Positions 1 through 8,940 of a stretch of DNA of 64,000 nucleotides are shown one piece after another. The notes under the pieces were generated by a model, which saw only the letters and a list, made by a program, of their open reading frames with translations, was not told the origin of the DNA and did no database searches. The stretch is taken from the NCBI GenBank assembly GCA_025517485.1, contig JAOPKB010000020.1, positions 1-64,000 on the forward strand, in the 5' to 3' direction. The stretch is from Natronoglomus mannanivorans (lineage in GTDB: Archaea; Halobacteriota; Halobacteria; Halobacteriales; Natrialbaceae). Made by a program: the position numbers and the translations under genes. The stretch's first letter is position 1; each line of letters starts with the position of its first letter.

Positions 1-38
1 CCCTCAAGGAGCGAACGGCGTCAGCCGTGAGCGAGTAG
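1..38 (+). CDS. tnpB: 3' end of a probable IS200/IS605-type TnpB (partial)
   Basis: Only the last dozen codons are inside the window, reading ...LKERTASAVSE and then TAG at 36-38. From memory this ending is common at the C-terminus of one group of haloarchaeal TnpB proteins, and the G/T-rich stretch just after the stop (about 39-53) would fit the right end of such an element. The catalytic domains lie outside the window, so neither function nor integrity can be judged. The reading frame could be coincidental. Confidence 0.4.
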   Translation, partial: LKERTASAVSE

Positions 39-113
39 GGTGGGGTAGTTCACGTCCGGCTCCTCCGGCTCCGAACCGTCGTGTCGACTGTCACCGTTCC
101 TCGAGACTCGCCG

Positions 114-1853
114 TTACTGCGATCGGCCGGCGGCGGTCTCGTCGTCGTCCCCGCCCCTGCTCTCGTCCTCGTTTGCGGACACTTTTCCCTCGTCGACGTC
201 CCGCTCTCGAGCGGCCCGTTCGCGCCGGGCTGGATCGCCGTATCCGCCACCACCCGGCGTCAGCACGGTGATCGTCGTCCCCGCCGAGACGGACTCGGTC
301 GTCTTGGCACCGACCGCTCGGCCGTCTACGAGGTTCCGGCCGACCGCACCCGGCTCGCCGCCGCTGGCTCCCGCAGGCTGGGTCCGCCGGCGTTCGGTCA
401 ACAGCGAGACGACGGCCTCGGTCTCGACGGTCACCGAGCGCTCGAGGCCCAGCCCGCCACGGAACTCGCCGTCGCCGCCGGTGTCGGGACGGAGCGCGTA
501 GCGCTCGACGCGAAGCGGGTACTCGGTCTCGAGGGCCTCGACCGGCGTGTTGAGCGTGTTCGTCATGCCGACCTGAACGCCGTCCGTGCCGTCGCCCGTG
601 GGACGGCCACCGGAGCCGCCGCCGATGGTTTCGTAGTAGGTGAATCCGGTTTCAGTACTCGTCTGACCGTCTGGCCCGGTGGAAGGCCCGCGGCTGCCGA
701 TAATCAGGTTGTTCATCGTCCCCTGGCCCTGCGCGGGAACGCGGTCGGGGACGCAGTCGGCCAGCGCCGCGAAGACGACGTCGGTCACCCGCTGGCTGGT
801 CTCGACGTTCCCGCCGACGACGGCGGCGGGCGGGGACGGATTCAACAGCGATCCCTCCGGAGCGTGAACGTCGATCGGCTCGTAACAGCCGTGGTTCGGC
901 GGGATCTCGGGATCGGTCACCGACCGGATCACGAAGTAGACCGCACTGGTCGCGACCGACAGCGGCGCGTTCACGTTGCCCGCGACCTGCGAGGCGGTCC
1001 CCGAGAAGTCGACCGAGACCCGCGCGCCGTCGACCGTCACCGACACCGCGATCGGCACGTCCTCGTCGGTGATCCCGTCGCCCTCGAGGACGTCGTCGGC
1101 CTCGTAGGTCCCGTCGGGGAACGCCTCGAGTTCGGCAGTGATCCGCTCGCGGGAGTAGTCGACGACGGCGTCGACGGCGGTCTCCAGGTCGACCGAGAGA
1201 TCGGCCATCAGTTCGCCGACGCGCACCTCGGCGCGCTCGGTGGCCGCCAGCTGAGCGCGAATGTCGGCGCGGCGTTCCGCGGGGTTGCGGACGTTCGCCA
1301 GCAGGAGTTCGAGGACGTCCGCGTCGAGCTCGCCCCCGCGGACGAGCCGGATGCCGGGGATCCGCAACCCCTCTTCGTAGATCTCGGTGGCGCCGGCGGG
1401 CATGCTCCCCGGCGTCGAACCGCCGACGTCGGCGTGGTGGGCCCGCGAGACCGCGTAGCCGACGATCTCCCCTCGCGGCGCGACCGGCGAGACGAGCGTG
1501 ACGTCGGGCAGGTGGGTGCCGCCCGCGAACGGATCGTTGAGCACGAAGACGTCGCCCGGTTCGGGCTCTCGGTCGCGCTCTCGCTCGAGGATCGCTTCCA
1601 CTGCACGGGGCATCGCCCCGAGGTGGACTGGGATGTGCTCGGCCTGCGCGATCAGTCGCCCGTCGGCGTCGAACAACGCGGTCGAGCAGTCTCGGCGTTC
1701 CTTGATATTCGGGGAGTGGGCGCTGCGGATCAGGACCTGTCCCATCTCCTCGGCGACGCTCTCGAGTTGGTTGCGAACGATCTCGAGGGTGATCGGGTCG
1801 ATGTCGCGGGTTGCGTTGCGGTCGGCGGCGGCGTCGGTCTCAGGATCGGTCAT
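114..1853 (-). CDS. hyuB: Hydantoinase/oxoprolinase subunit B
   Basis: A 579-residue protein of the HyuB/5-oxoprolinase beta family, which with HyuA carries out ATP-dependent opening of hydantoin, 5-oxoproline or related rings in the cytoplasm. Family blocks are present in order: ITLEIVRNQLESVAEEMG near the N-terminus, IKERRDCSTALFD, LNDPFAGGTHLPDVTLVSP, and YETIGGGSGGRPTGDG towards the C-terminus. Length is normal. The start codon overlaps the stop of hyuA by 4 bp, so the two are translationally coupled and probably form one complex. The C-terminal tail is acidic and low in complexity. The exact substrate cannot be read from sequence; hydantoinase, oxoprolinase and acetone-carboxylase-type subunits all share these blocks. 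Confidence 0.9.
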   Translation of the reverse strand: MTDPETDAAADRNATRDIDPITLEIVRNQLESVAEEMGQVLIRSAHSPNIKERRDCSTALFDADGRLIAQAEHIPVHLGAMPRAVEAILERERDREPEPGDVFVLNDPFAGGTHLPDVTLVSPVAPRGEIVGYAVSRAHHADVGGSTPGSMPAGATEIYEEGLRIPGIRLVRGGELDADVLELLLANVRNPAERRADIRAQLAATERAEVRVGELMADLSVDLETAVDAVVDYSRERITAELEAFPDGTYEADDVLEGDGITDEDVPIAVSVTVDGARVSVDFSGTASQVAGNVNAPLSVATSAVYFVIRSVTDPEIPPNHGCYEPIDVHAPEGSLLNPSPPAAVVGGNVETSQRVTDVVFAALADCVPDRVPAQGQGTMNNLIIGSRGPSTGPDGQTSTETGFTYYETIGGGSGGRPTGDGTDGVQVGMTNTLNTPVEALETEYPLRVERYALRPDTGGDGEFRGGLGLERSVTVETEAVVSLLTERRRTQPAGASGGEPGAVGRNLVDGRAVGAKTTESVSAGTTITVLTPGGGGYGDPARRERAARERDVDEGKVSANEDESRGGDDDETAAGRSQ

Positions 1854-4003
1854 CGACGCTCACCTCCGTCGGGTGTGGAATCGAGTCCTGGGTCTGAATC
1901 AGAGTCAGAATCGGATCCGGACCCGGACAGAGACTCGAGCACTACCGTTCCGTCCTCGCGAACGTTCCCCGACCAGCCCGGCGGAACGACGGTCGTCGAC
2001 TCGCGTTGTTCGAGGACCGCGGGACCGTCGATGGTCGTCCCGACCGGGATCGACGGTCGGTCGTAGATCGGCGTCTCGTAAAACGTCCCGTCGAAACGTG
2101 TCTCCCGCGTTCCGACCTGCGGGTCTCCGTCGTCCGGTTCGTACCGGATCTCGTCGACGTCGCGCTCGACGACCGCCGTCACCCGCAGCGTCACGAACTC
2201 GATCGGCTCCTCGGTCCGGTAGCCGTAGGCGCGCTCGTGGGCTTCGTGGAAGCGCTCGCGGAGCGTCTGCGGATCGAATCGGTCGTCGGTCGCATCGTCA
2301 CCACTGACGAAAACGGGGACGTCTACGTCGAGTTCGAAACTTTGGCCCGCGTACCGGAGATCGGCTGCGAACTCGAGGGTCGCCGCCTCGGGCTCGTGAA
2401 CGCCCGCCAGCGCCTCGTCTGCGAGCTCGTCGTAGCGCGCACCGATCGCTTCGGGGTCGGCGTCGGCGAGCGCCACGCGGTGGGTTCGCGCGGCGTCGAA
2501 CTGCTCGTCGGCCGCCAGGAGGCCGAACGCCGAGAGGACCCCCGACGGAAGCGGAACGACGACGGTGTCGATCTCGAGGCGCTCGGCCAGCGCCGCCGCG
2601 TGGAGCGGCCCCGCGCCGCCGAACGCGACGAGGCCGAAGTCGCGAGGATCGTAGCCGCGCTCGACGGTGACGCTGCGGATCGCTCGGACCATCGTCGCGT
2701 TCGCGACGCGGTAGACGCCGTCGGCGGCCTCGAGCGCGGAGTCGAGGCCCGCCTCGTCGGCGAGAGTCTCGAGTGCAGCCGTCGCCGCTGCGGGTTCGAG
2801 TTCGAGTTCGCCGCCGAGTGCGGCGTCGGGACCGATATAGCCGAGGACGACGTTCGCGTCCGTCACCGTGGGATCGATCCCGCCGTGGCCGTAACAAGCC
2901 GGTCCGGGGTCGGCGCCGGCAGACTGCGGTCCGACGCGGAGGGCACCGCCGGCGTCGACGCGCGCGATGCTGCCGCCGCCGGAGCCGACCGTGTGCAGGT
3001 CGACCATCGGAAGCCGAATCGGGTGGCCGTCGATCTCCGTCTCGGTCGTCCGTTCGATTCGGCCGTCACGGACGAGGCTCACGTCGCTCGAGGTGCCGCC
3101 CATGTCGAAGGTGACCAGCCCCTCGAGAGTCCGGTTGGCGGCGGCCACCGCCGTCCGGTTCGCGCCGACGACGCCCGCGGCAGGCCCCGAGAGAACCGTC
3201 GTCGCCGCGTGCTCGCGGACCGTCTCAGCGTCGGCGATGCCGCCGTTTGACTGCATGATCCGCGGGGCCGGAACACCCGCCTCGCGGGCGCGTTCGGCCA
3301 GTCGACCCACGTAGTCGTCGATCGTCGGCCGGACGAAGGCGTCGACGGCGGTCGTCGAGGTTCGCTCGTACTCCCGAAACTCCGCGAGCACCTCGTGTGA
3401 CGCCGAGACGGGAACCTCGAGGCGCTCACGCAGGCCGTCGGCTAGCCGCGCTTCGTTCGCGGGTGTCGCGTAGGAGTGGAGGAAGGCGATGGCGACGCTC
3501 TCGGCGTCGCAGGCCTCGATTTCAGTGGCGACCGCGTCGATATCCTCGTTGGTCACCGGCCGTTCGATCCCTTCGTGCGTGGCTCGCTCGCCGACCTCGA
3601 ACCGGCGACGGCGTGGAATCAGCGGCTCGGGGCGCTCGGCCTCGAGATCGTAGAGGGCCGGTCGGTCCTGCCGACCGATCTCGAGGACGTCGCGAAAGCC
3701 CGCCGTCGTCACGAGGGCCGTCTTCGCGCCGGCGCGCTCGAGGAGAGCGTTGACGGAGACGGTCGTCGCGTGGGTGAACGCCGTGATCGAGGCGGGATCG
3801 ACCCCCGCACGGTCGCAGGCGGTCTCGATGCCGACGAGGACGCCCTCGCTCTGGTCGGCCGTCGTGGGGACTTTTGCGGTCACGAGGTCGCCGCCGGCGG
3901 TCGAGAGCGTGATGTCGGTGAAGGTCCCGCCGACGTCGACGCCGATCCGGATCTCGTCGGTCTCGCGTTCGCGTCCGTCCTCGAGTTCGTCGTCTCCCGT
4001 CAT
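1850..4003 (-). CDS. hyuA: Hydantoinase/oxoprolinase subunit A
   Basis: A 717-residue HyuA family protein, the ATP-binding partner of the downstream HyuB. The N-terminal nucleotide-binding block RIGVDVGGTFTDI is at about residues 19-31, followed by HATTVSVNALLER and the second ASKHA-like block FDMGGTSSDVSLV near the middle; GSGGGSIARVD and GADPGPACYG follow. Length is normal. The ATG at 4003 is preceded by a short AT-poor leader. It is the first gene of a two-gene unit, with the hyuB start overlapping its stop by 4 bp. No transporter or amidase that would identify the substrate lies nearby. Confidence 0.9.
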   Translation of the reverse strand: MTGDDELEDGRERETDEIRIGVDVGGTFTDITLSTAGGDLVTAKVPTTADQSEGVLVGIETACDRAGVDPASITAFTHATTVSVNALLERAGAKTALVTTAGFRDVLEIGRQDRPALYDLEAERPEPLIPRRRRFEVGERATHEGIERPVTNEDIDAVATEIEACDAESVAIAFLHSYATPANEARLADGLRERLEVPVSASHEVLAEFREYERTSTTAVDAFVRPTIDDYVGRLAERAREAGVPAPRIMQSNGGIADAETVREHAATTVLSGPAAGVVGANRTAVAAANRTLEGLVTFDMGGTSSDVSLVRDGRIERTTETEIDGHPIRLPMVDLHTVGSGGGSIARVDAGGALRVGPQSAGADPGPACYGHGGIDPTVTDANVVLGYIGPDAALGGELELEPAAATAALETLADEAGLDSALEAADGVYRVANATMVRAIRSVTVERGYDPRDFGLVAFGGAGPLHAAALAERLEIDTVVVPLPSGVLSAFGLLAADEQFDAARTHRVALADADPEAIGARYDELADEALAGVHEPEAATLEFAADLRYAGQSFELDVDVPVFVSGDDATDDRFDPQTLRERFHEAHERAYGYRTEEPIEFVTLRVTAVVERDVDEIRYEPDDGDPQVGTRETRFDGTFYETPIYDRPSIPVGTTIDGPAVLEQRESTTVVPPGWSGNVREDGTVVLESLSGSGSDSDSDSDPGLDSTPDGGERR

Positions 4004-4066
4004 GTGGTCGTTGGCTGTGACCAGTATCTATCGGGTCAAAAGGGTTGTCGCGTGGCGAGTGTTGGG

Positions 4067-4167
4067 TGCCGAGTGTCGAGTGTCTGGCGTTAAATATCGG
4101 GTGTTGGGTGCCGAGTGTCGGGTCTTGAGTGCCGAGTGTCGAGTGTCTGGCGTTAAGTATCGGGTGT
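4067..4167. repeat. Two 38-bp direct repeats within a degenerate GTGTCGGGT-type tract
   Basis: Positions 4067-4104 and 4130-4167 match at 37 of 38 bases with a 63-bp period. The flanking bases (4055-4185) are built of further degenerate GAGTGTCGGGTGT units. The tract fills most of the gap between divergent hyuA and the gene at 4299, contains no convincing ORF, and looks like an unstable minisatellite. Confidence 0.75.
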
Positions 4168-4298
4168 CAGGTGTCGGGTGAGAGAACGGTCGTCCGGAAC
4201 GCGAGACGACAGCGTGGTGTATTCGCGGCGGTCGATTCAACTATCGCTGACCGGCGTCGCACATAACGCTCTTAATACTGTAGGTTGTACGGTCGGGC

Positions 4299-4580
4299 AT
4301 GGCAGACAAGCCGACCTCCGGTGAGATTCTCGGAATTCCGTACAACTTCGAGCGACCGAGCATGGGCCGAATGCTCTCTTCGTACTGGCAACCCGGCGAA
4401 GGGATGCTCGTCGAGAAACCGTTCGGCGTCGGCTACACCCTGAACATGGCCAACTGGCGGTCGTGGATCGTCGTCCTCATCGCCGGTGCACTGCTCTGGC
4501 AACAAGAACAGAGCGAGAGCGCACCCGACACGACCGACGAAAGCGACCCCGTCGAGGTCATCGTCGACGACGACGAGTAG
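4299..4580 (+). CDS. Small haloarchaeal membrane protein (DUF5808-like)
   Basis: A 93-residue protein with a conserved-looking N-terminal half (GEILGIPYNFERPS, then SSYWQPGEGMLVEKPFG), one transmembrane segment at about residues 52-67 (WRSWIVVLIAGALLW) and an acidic tail ending DDDE. It resembles a small family found across haloarchaea that I recall as DUF5808; no function is known to me. It has its own promoter region after the repeat tract and no operon partner. The ATG is the only start that keeps the conserved N-terminus. Confidence 0.8.
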   Translation: MADKPTSGEILGIPYNFERPSMGRMLSSYWQPGEGMLVEKPFGVGYTLNMANWRSWIVVLIAGALLWQQEQSESAPDTTDESDPVEVIVDDDE

Positions 4581-4798
4581 CGAAGACCGGCGTTCTGATT
4601 TTTCCAGTCGGTGAGCGCCGGTTCCGTCGGTCACTCTCGAGGAGTTCCCTCCTCGACTGTATCCGAGATTCGTTCGGAGGCCGCTTCGGTGCGATAGCCC
4701 CCTCTCTTCGGGCACAAAAAGAACACCGAGACCAGCAGTCGACGTGTGTGATCGGAAATATTATTATTGCGATAGTTGTTCCGATAGCTGGGGGAACG

Positions 4799-5026
4799 AT
4801 GAACAAAATCGACGAGGAGACTGACCTGAACATGGGGCGGGATATCCTCGCACAGTACGCAGATCGCGGGTACACTGTCGAAGACGTGAGAATCGAACAT
4901 CCGGTACTAGAGGATCGGCCGAAGCGAGCCGAGGTGACAGTCGAACTCACGCTCGCCGAACCGGTGTCCTCGGTACTGGATCGAATCGAAAGCGACGGCG
5001 AAAGCGAGTTCGATCCGCTGGACTGA
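4799..5026 (+). CDS. Small conserved hypothetical protein
   Basis: A 75-residue acidic protein beginning MNKIDEETDLNMGRDILAQYADRG. The frame is open about 340 bases further upstream, but the upstream part is arginine-rich and out of character, while the AT-rich stretch at 4757-4790 looks like a promoter, so the ATG at 4799 is preferred. The predicted helix-then-strand composition (VTVELTLAEPVSSVLDRI) suggests a small alpha/beta fold. No family recognised. Confidence 0.65.
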   Translation: MNKIDEETDLNMGRDILAQYADRGYTVEDVRIEHPVLEDRPKRAEVTVELTLAEPVSSVLDRIESDGESEFDPLD

Positions 5027-5206
5027 GCGCGACGAAGTGATCCGAACGCTCGAGACAGACTTTTTTCGAGTCGGGATACGTCGGACCCTCGAGTGGGCTC
5101 GGGACGAATCGAGCCGATTCGAGAGCGATGAGGGCGAGACTGAATACGAACGCGGATACGGACGCGGAGATGAACACAGACCCGAACGCGAACACGGACC
5201 CACCGG

Positions 5207-6871
5207 TCACCGGTCGACTTCACCCATGATACAGTCGAGGCTCCCGATCGCGGCGACGAGATCTGGAACGAACTCCCCGCGGGCGATCTCGGGCAACGCC
5301 GAGAGGTTCGAAAAACAGGGACTCCGGATCTTGAATCTGGCTGGCGTATCCGTCCCGTCCGATCGGATGTAGATCCCGAGTTCACCCTTCGCACCCTCGA
5401 CGGCGCGATAGGTCTCCGTGTCCGCCTCGGGTTTGAGCGTCCGCGGGACGTTCGACTGGACCTCGCGATCCTCGGCGGGCCAGTCCTCGAGCAAGTCCAG
5501 ACACTGTGCGACGATCTTCGCGGACTGCTCGACTTCCTGCATCCGGACGAGCACGCGCGCGTAGTTGTCGCCGGCGTCCTCGGTGACGACGTCCCACTCC
5601 AAGTTCTCGTAGTAGCCGTAGGGGTCGTCCCGGCGGAGGTCGTAGTCGACGCCGGAACCGCGGGCGACGGGCCCGGTGCAGCCGTACTGTTTGGCGACCT
5701 CGGGCTCGAGGACGCTCGTGTCGACACACCGGATCTGAAAGATTTCGTTGGTGACCAGCAGATCGTGGTACTCGTCGATCTTGGCGGGAAGGCCCTCGAG
5801 GAAGTCCCGCGCCCGTTCGAAGAACTCCTCGCGGGGTTCGGGCAGGTCCCAGGCGACGCCGCCGAGTCGGAGGTAGTTGAACATCATCCGCTGGCCAGTC
5901 AGCTCCTCGAGGATGTCGAGGACGAGTTCCCGATCGCGCATCGCGTACTGGAAGACGGCGGTGAACTCCCCGAAGACGTCGAGCGCGTAGGTTCCAAGCG
6001 CGATGAAGTGCGAGGCCAGCCGCGAGAGCTCGGCCCCCATCGTCCGGATGACCTGCGCGTACTCGGAGACCGCAAGGTCTGCGAGGTCTTCGGCCGCTCG
6101 AGCGTAGGCCCACTCGTTGCACAGGCCCGAAGAGACCCAGTCCCAGCGGTCGGGGAAGGGCATGATCTGGTGGCGGTAGGTTCCCTGCTGGCACATTTGC
6201 TCTTCACAGCGGTGGATGTAGCCGATATCGGGTTCGGCGTCGACGACGGTCTCGCCGTCTAACACCGCCTTCACGTGGAGGACGCCGTGCGTCGAGGGAT
6301 GGTGAGGTCCGATGTTGAGGAACATCGTGTCCGTCTCGGCGTCGTGGCTATCCGCCGCGATCGGATTGGCGTGTTCGGCGAGCGTGACGATCTGCGGCTT
6401 TTCTCGATTGTACGACCGCGAAAGCGGGTGGCCCTGCCAGGTCTCGGGGAGGAGGATCCGTCGGAGGTCGGGGTGGTCCTCGTACCCGATACCGACGAGG
6501 TCGTAGGCCTCGCGTTCGTGCCAGTCTGCGGTCCGGTAGACGGGTTCGGCGCTCTCACTGATCGGGGCGTCGCGAGCCGTCGGGACGACGACACTGACCT
6601 CCCGCGTAGGATCCGCGTAGGACTTCAGGTGGTAGATCGTCTCGAACCGGTCGGCGTACTCCTGGGCGGTAACGCAGGAACAGTGGTCGAATCCCGCTTC
6701 GTCGCGGAGTCGACGCAGGACCGCCTGGACCTCGTCCGGTCGGACGACGACGCCAGGTGCGTTCAGGTGGTCGTCGCGGGAGCGTACCCGATCGCCGAGA
6801 AGGTCCTCGAGTCGATCCCCCAGCGGTCTCTGGTCGTCGGTGGTTCGCTCGAGTTCCCGTCGTGAAGCCAT
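5207..6871 (-). CDS. nuoCD: Fused NADH-quinone oxidoreductase subunits C and D
   Basis: A 554-residue fusion. The first ~170 residues resemble the 30-kDa subunit (NuoC; EREAYDLVGIGYEDHPDLRR and the RSYNREKP block). The rest is the 49-kDa subunit (NuoD), with IGPHHPSTHGVLHVK, DIGYIHRCEEQMCQQGTY and the family ending SLDCIMGEVDR. In complex I these subunits form the quinone-reducing peripheral arm. No other nuo gene is next to it, although haloarchaeal complex I genes are normally in one operon, so this is either a displaced or a second copy. The ATG at 6871 is chosen because upstream codons cross the TATA box and a palindrome and are unlike coding sequence. A paralogue serving a different redox partner is possible. 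Confidence 0.85.
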   Translation of the reverse strand: MASRRELERTTDDQRPLGDRLEDLLGDRVRSRDDHLNAPGVVVRPDEVQAVLRRLRDEAGFDHCSCVTAQEYADRFETIYHLKSYADPTREVSVVVPTARDAPISESAEPVYRTADWHEREAYDLVGIGYEDHPDLRRILLPETWQGHPLSRSYNREKPQIVTLAEHANPIAADSHDAETDTMFLNIGPHHPSTHGVLHVKAVLDGETVVDAEPDIGYIHRCEEQMCQQGTYRHQIMPFPDRWDWVSSGLCNEWAYARAAEDLADLAVSEYAQVIRTMGAELSRLASHFIALGTYALDVFGEFTAVFQYAMRDRELVLDILEELTGQRMMFNYLRLGGVAWDLPEPREEFFERARDFLEGLPAKIDEYHDLLVTNEIFQIRCVDTSVLEPEVAKQYGCTGPVARGSGVDYDLRRDDPYGYYENLEWDVVTEDAGDNYARVLVRMQEVEQSAKIVAQCLDLLEDWPAEDREVQSNVPRTLKPEADTETYRAVEGAKGELGIYIRSDGTDTPARFKIRSPCFSNLSALPEIARGEFVPDLVAAIGSLDCIMGEVDR

Positions 6872-6912
6872 ACCTGAAGATTCGGACGAACGGGCCGAAT
6901 CGATTTTGCCCC

Positions 6913-6937
6913 ACTCACTAGTGAGTTTATAAGTATA
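6913..6937 (-). promoter_or_regulatory. nuoCD promoter with 14-bp palindrome
   Basis: On the minus strand a TATA-like ACTTATAAAC (about 6925-6934) is followed directly by the perfect palindrome ACTCACTAGTGAGT (6913-6926). The nuoCD ATG lies about 40 bp further down. A palindrome at this place would sit between TATA box and transcription start, a usual repressor position in archaea. The regulator is not identifiable here. Confidence 0.6.
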
Positions 6938-7137
6938 GACGCCGAGCGAGTCGCGATCTATCGATGCTGACGAATAGCTGCGGGCGGACGTGAGCCGGAT
7001 ACTGCGGAGAGTCGAGTCGTGGTCACGAGACGTCACCAGTGTGCCGGACACTCGCGGGTTTCGGGCGAGCGTTACGAACGGAGATGTCGAGTCTCGCAGG
7101 GCCGCAGTATTATCCGGCAGTCGGTCGTAACGGGCGT

Positions 7138-7416
7138 ATGAGCACACGTATTGCTCTCGATGACTGGGACCGGGTCGTCGAGGAACTCGAGGCGTTCGGT
7201 CGTGGCGGCGAGGTGACGACCGACGAGGACGCGGTTCGTCTCGAGTTCGGGAACGCTCGAGTGACGGTCACTCGAGCGGGCGAGGTCCGCACCGGAATGC
7301 CACTCCACGACTTCGAGCAGACGGGCGAAGCGACTCTCGTACTCGATCACGATGCCGGAGAACTCACGGTCGAGGGCGACGACGGTGAGTACACGTTTCG
7401 ACGTCCGGGCGGGTGA
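7138..7416 (+). CDS. Conserved hypothetical protein
   Basis: A 92-residue acidic, soluble protein (MSTRIALDDWDRVVEELEAFG...). It seems to be a short helix followed by beta strands (VRLEFGNARVTVTRAGEVRTG, then GELTVEGDDGEYTF). It has no cysteine cluster, membrane segment or family motif that I recognise. The ATG at 7138 is preferred over the open frame upstream, which would overlap the divergent promoter region. It lies convergent with the photolyase gene, 27 bp apart. Confidence 0.6.
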   Translation: MSTRIALDDWDRVVEELEAFGRGGEVTTDEDAVRLEFGNARVTVTRAGEVRTGMPLHDFEQTGEATLVLDHDAGELTVEGDDGEYTFRRPGG

Positions 7417-7443
7417 CGGAGAGGGCGGATCGGAGAGCCGGCG

Positions 7444-8820
7444 TCACGCCTCGCCACGAGCCCGCTCGAACGTCGCGATCGCCTTCTCTCGACGCTTCGC
7501 GTGGTCGACGATCGGGGCCGGATACCCCACGTCGGGGCGCTCGTCGTGCTCGAGTTCGTGCCACGAGTGGATCGTTTCGGGCTCGAGATCGGCGAGTTCG
7601 GGGACGTACTCGCCGATATACTCGGTATCCGGATCGTAGCGTTCACCCTGCGTCATCGGGTTGAAGATCCTGAAATACGGCTGGGCGTCGGTGCCAGTCG
7701 AGGCGGCCCACTGCCAACCGCCGTTGTCGTTTGCGGTGTCGTGATCGACGAGTTTCTCGCGGAACCAGTCGTAGCCCTCGCGCCAGTCGATCAAAAGGTC
7801 CTTCGTCAGAAACGACGCGACGATCATCCGCACACGGTTGTGCACGTACGACTCGGCGAGGAGCTGGCGCATTCCCGCGTCGACGATCGGGTACCCCGTC
7901 TCACCGGTTTTCCAGGCCTCGAGGGCGTCTTCGTCGGTTCGCCACTCGATGTCGCGGTCGTACGCCGTGTAGTTCTCCGTGACGAGCGACGGATTCGCCG
8001 CGAGGACGTGCGTGTAAAACTCCCGCCAGGCGAGTTGCGTCTGGAACTCGGTCACGGACTCGCGTTCGCGCTCGTCGTCGGCGTCGGCTCTGGCCGCTTC
8101 GGTCGCCTCCCACACCCGTCGAATGCCGATCGTGCCGAACTTCAGATCGGCCGAGAGCCGCGAGGTACACCCCGCTGCCGGGTAGTCTCGCCGTTCGTCG
8201 TAGCGATAGATCGGATCCGCACAGAACGCCGACAGTCGGTCCGCAGCGGCGTCGGTGCCCGCGTCGGGAGTCGATCCGTCGGGTTCGTCGAACCCCAGCT
8301 CCGCGAGGGTCGGAAGCACACCGTCCCCAGAAACAACGGACTCCGGCGGCGAAGCCGGGTCTTCCTTCTCGCGGTCGAGCCACTTCTTCCCGAAGTACGT
8401 GAAGACGGCGTAGGGGTCGCCGTCGTTGGTGGTAATGGTGCCGGGTTCGTGGAGGACGGCATCGTGAAACGTCTCGGTGGGAATCCCCGCTTCCGCGAGC
8501 GCCTCGCGGACCGCGTCGTCGCGTTCGACGGCGAGCCCGGAGTAGTCGCGGTTCCAGCCGACCCGGTCGACGTCGAACCTCGACGCCACGGACGGGATCA
8601 CGTCGACCGGATCGCCCCGCTCGACGAGCAGGTCGCCGCCGCGGTCGCGGTAGGCCGCCCGAAGCGCCGAGAGAGCCTCGAGCAGGAACGCCATTCGGGG
8701 CGGGCTAGCGTAGGTCAATACGTCGTCGTCGAAGACGAAGACCGGAAGCACGTCCGCGCGGTTTGCCAGCCCGAGATTGTCCGTCAGTCGCAGGTCTCGG
8801 CGGTGCCAATGAAGGTACAT
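7444..8820 (-). CDS. phr: Deoxyribodipyrimidine photolyase (class I)
   Basis: A 458-residue cryptochrome/photolyase family enzyme that repairs UV-induced pyrimidine dimers using FAD and blue light. The N-terminal Rossmann-like antenna domain begins MYLHWHRRDLRLTDN; the C-terminal FAD domain has LAWREFYTHVLAANPS, TGYPIVDAGMRQL, NRVRMIVASFLTKDL and the signature DHDTANDNGGWQWAASTGTD. Length is normal for the family. The ATG at 8820 starts exactly at the conserved N-terminus; the long open frame upstream overlaps the divergent rdgB gene and is not coding. Confidence 0.93.
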   Translation of the reverse strand: MYLHWHRRDLRLTDNLGLANRADVLPVFVFDDDVLTYASPPRMAFLLEALSALRAAYRDRGGDLLVERGDPVDVIPSVASRFDVDRVGWNRDYSGLAVERDDAVREALAEAGIPTETFHDAVLHEPGTITTNDGDPYAVFTYFGKKWLDREKEDPASPPESVVSGDGVLPTLAELGFDEPDGSTPDAGTDAAADRLSAFCADPIYRYDERRDYPAAGCTSRLSADLKFGTIGIRRVWEATEAARADADDERERESVTEFQTQLAWREFYTHVLAANPSLVTENYTAYDRDIEWRTDEDALEAWKTGETGYPIVDAGMRQLLAESYVHNRVRMIVASFLTKDLLIDWREGYDWFREKLVDHDTANDNGGWQWAASTGTDAQPYFRIFNPMTQGERYDPDTEYIGEYVPELADLEPETIHSWHELEHDERPDVGYPAPIVDHAKRREKAIATFERARGEA

Positions 8821-8880
8821 ACGAGGACTGACGCCGGCTGCTCTCAAGCTTCCGTCGGTGAGAACGAGGACTGACGCCGG
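8821..8880. repeat. 17-bp direct repeat between divergent phr and rdgB
   Basis: ACGAGGACTGACGCCGG occurs at 8821-8837 and again at 8864-8880. The first copy abuts the photolyase start codon. It may be a local duplication or a paired regulator site for either gene; nothing in the sequence decides between these. Confidence 0.6.
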
Positions 8881-8940
8881 GTCGACGAACCGCGACCAGC
8901 AACCGACGACGCTTTGGGGCCACCGGACGGCCCCTCGCAC

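Noticed and set aside
81..2066. A 661-codon plus-strand ORF opposite hyuB
   Set aside because: It is the complement of a gene with strong family blocks, with no motif of its own.
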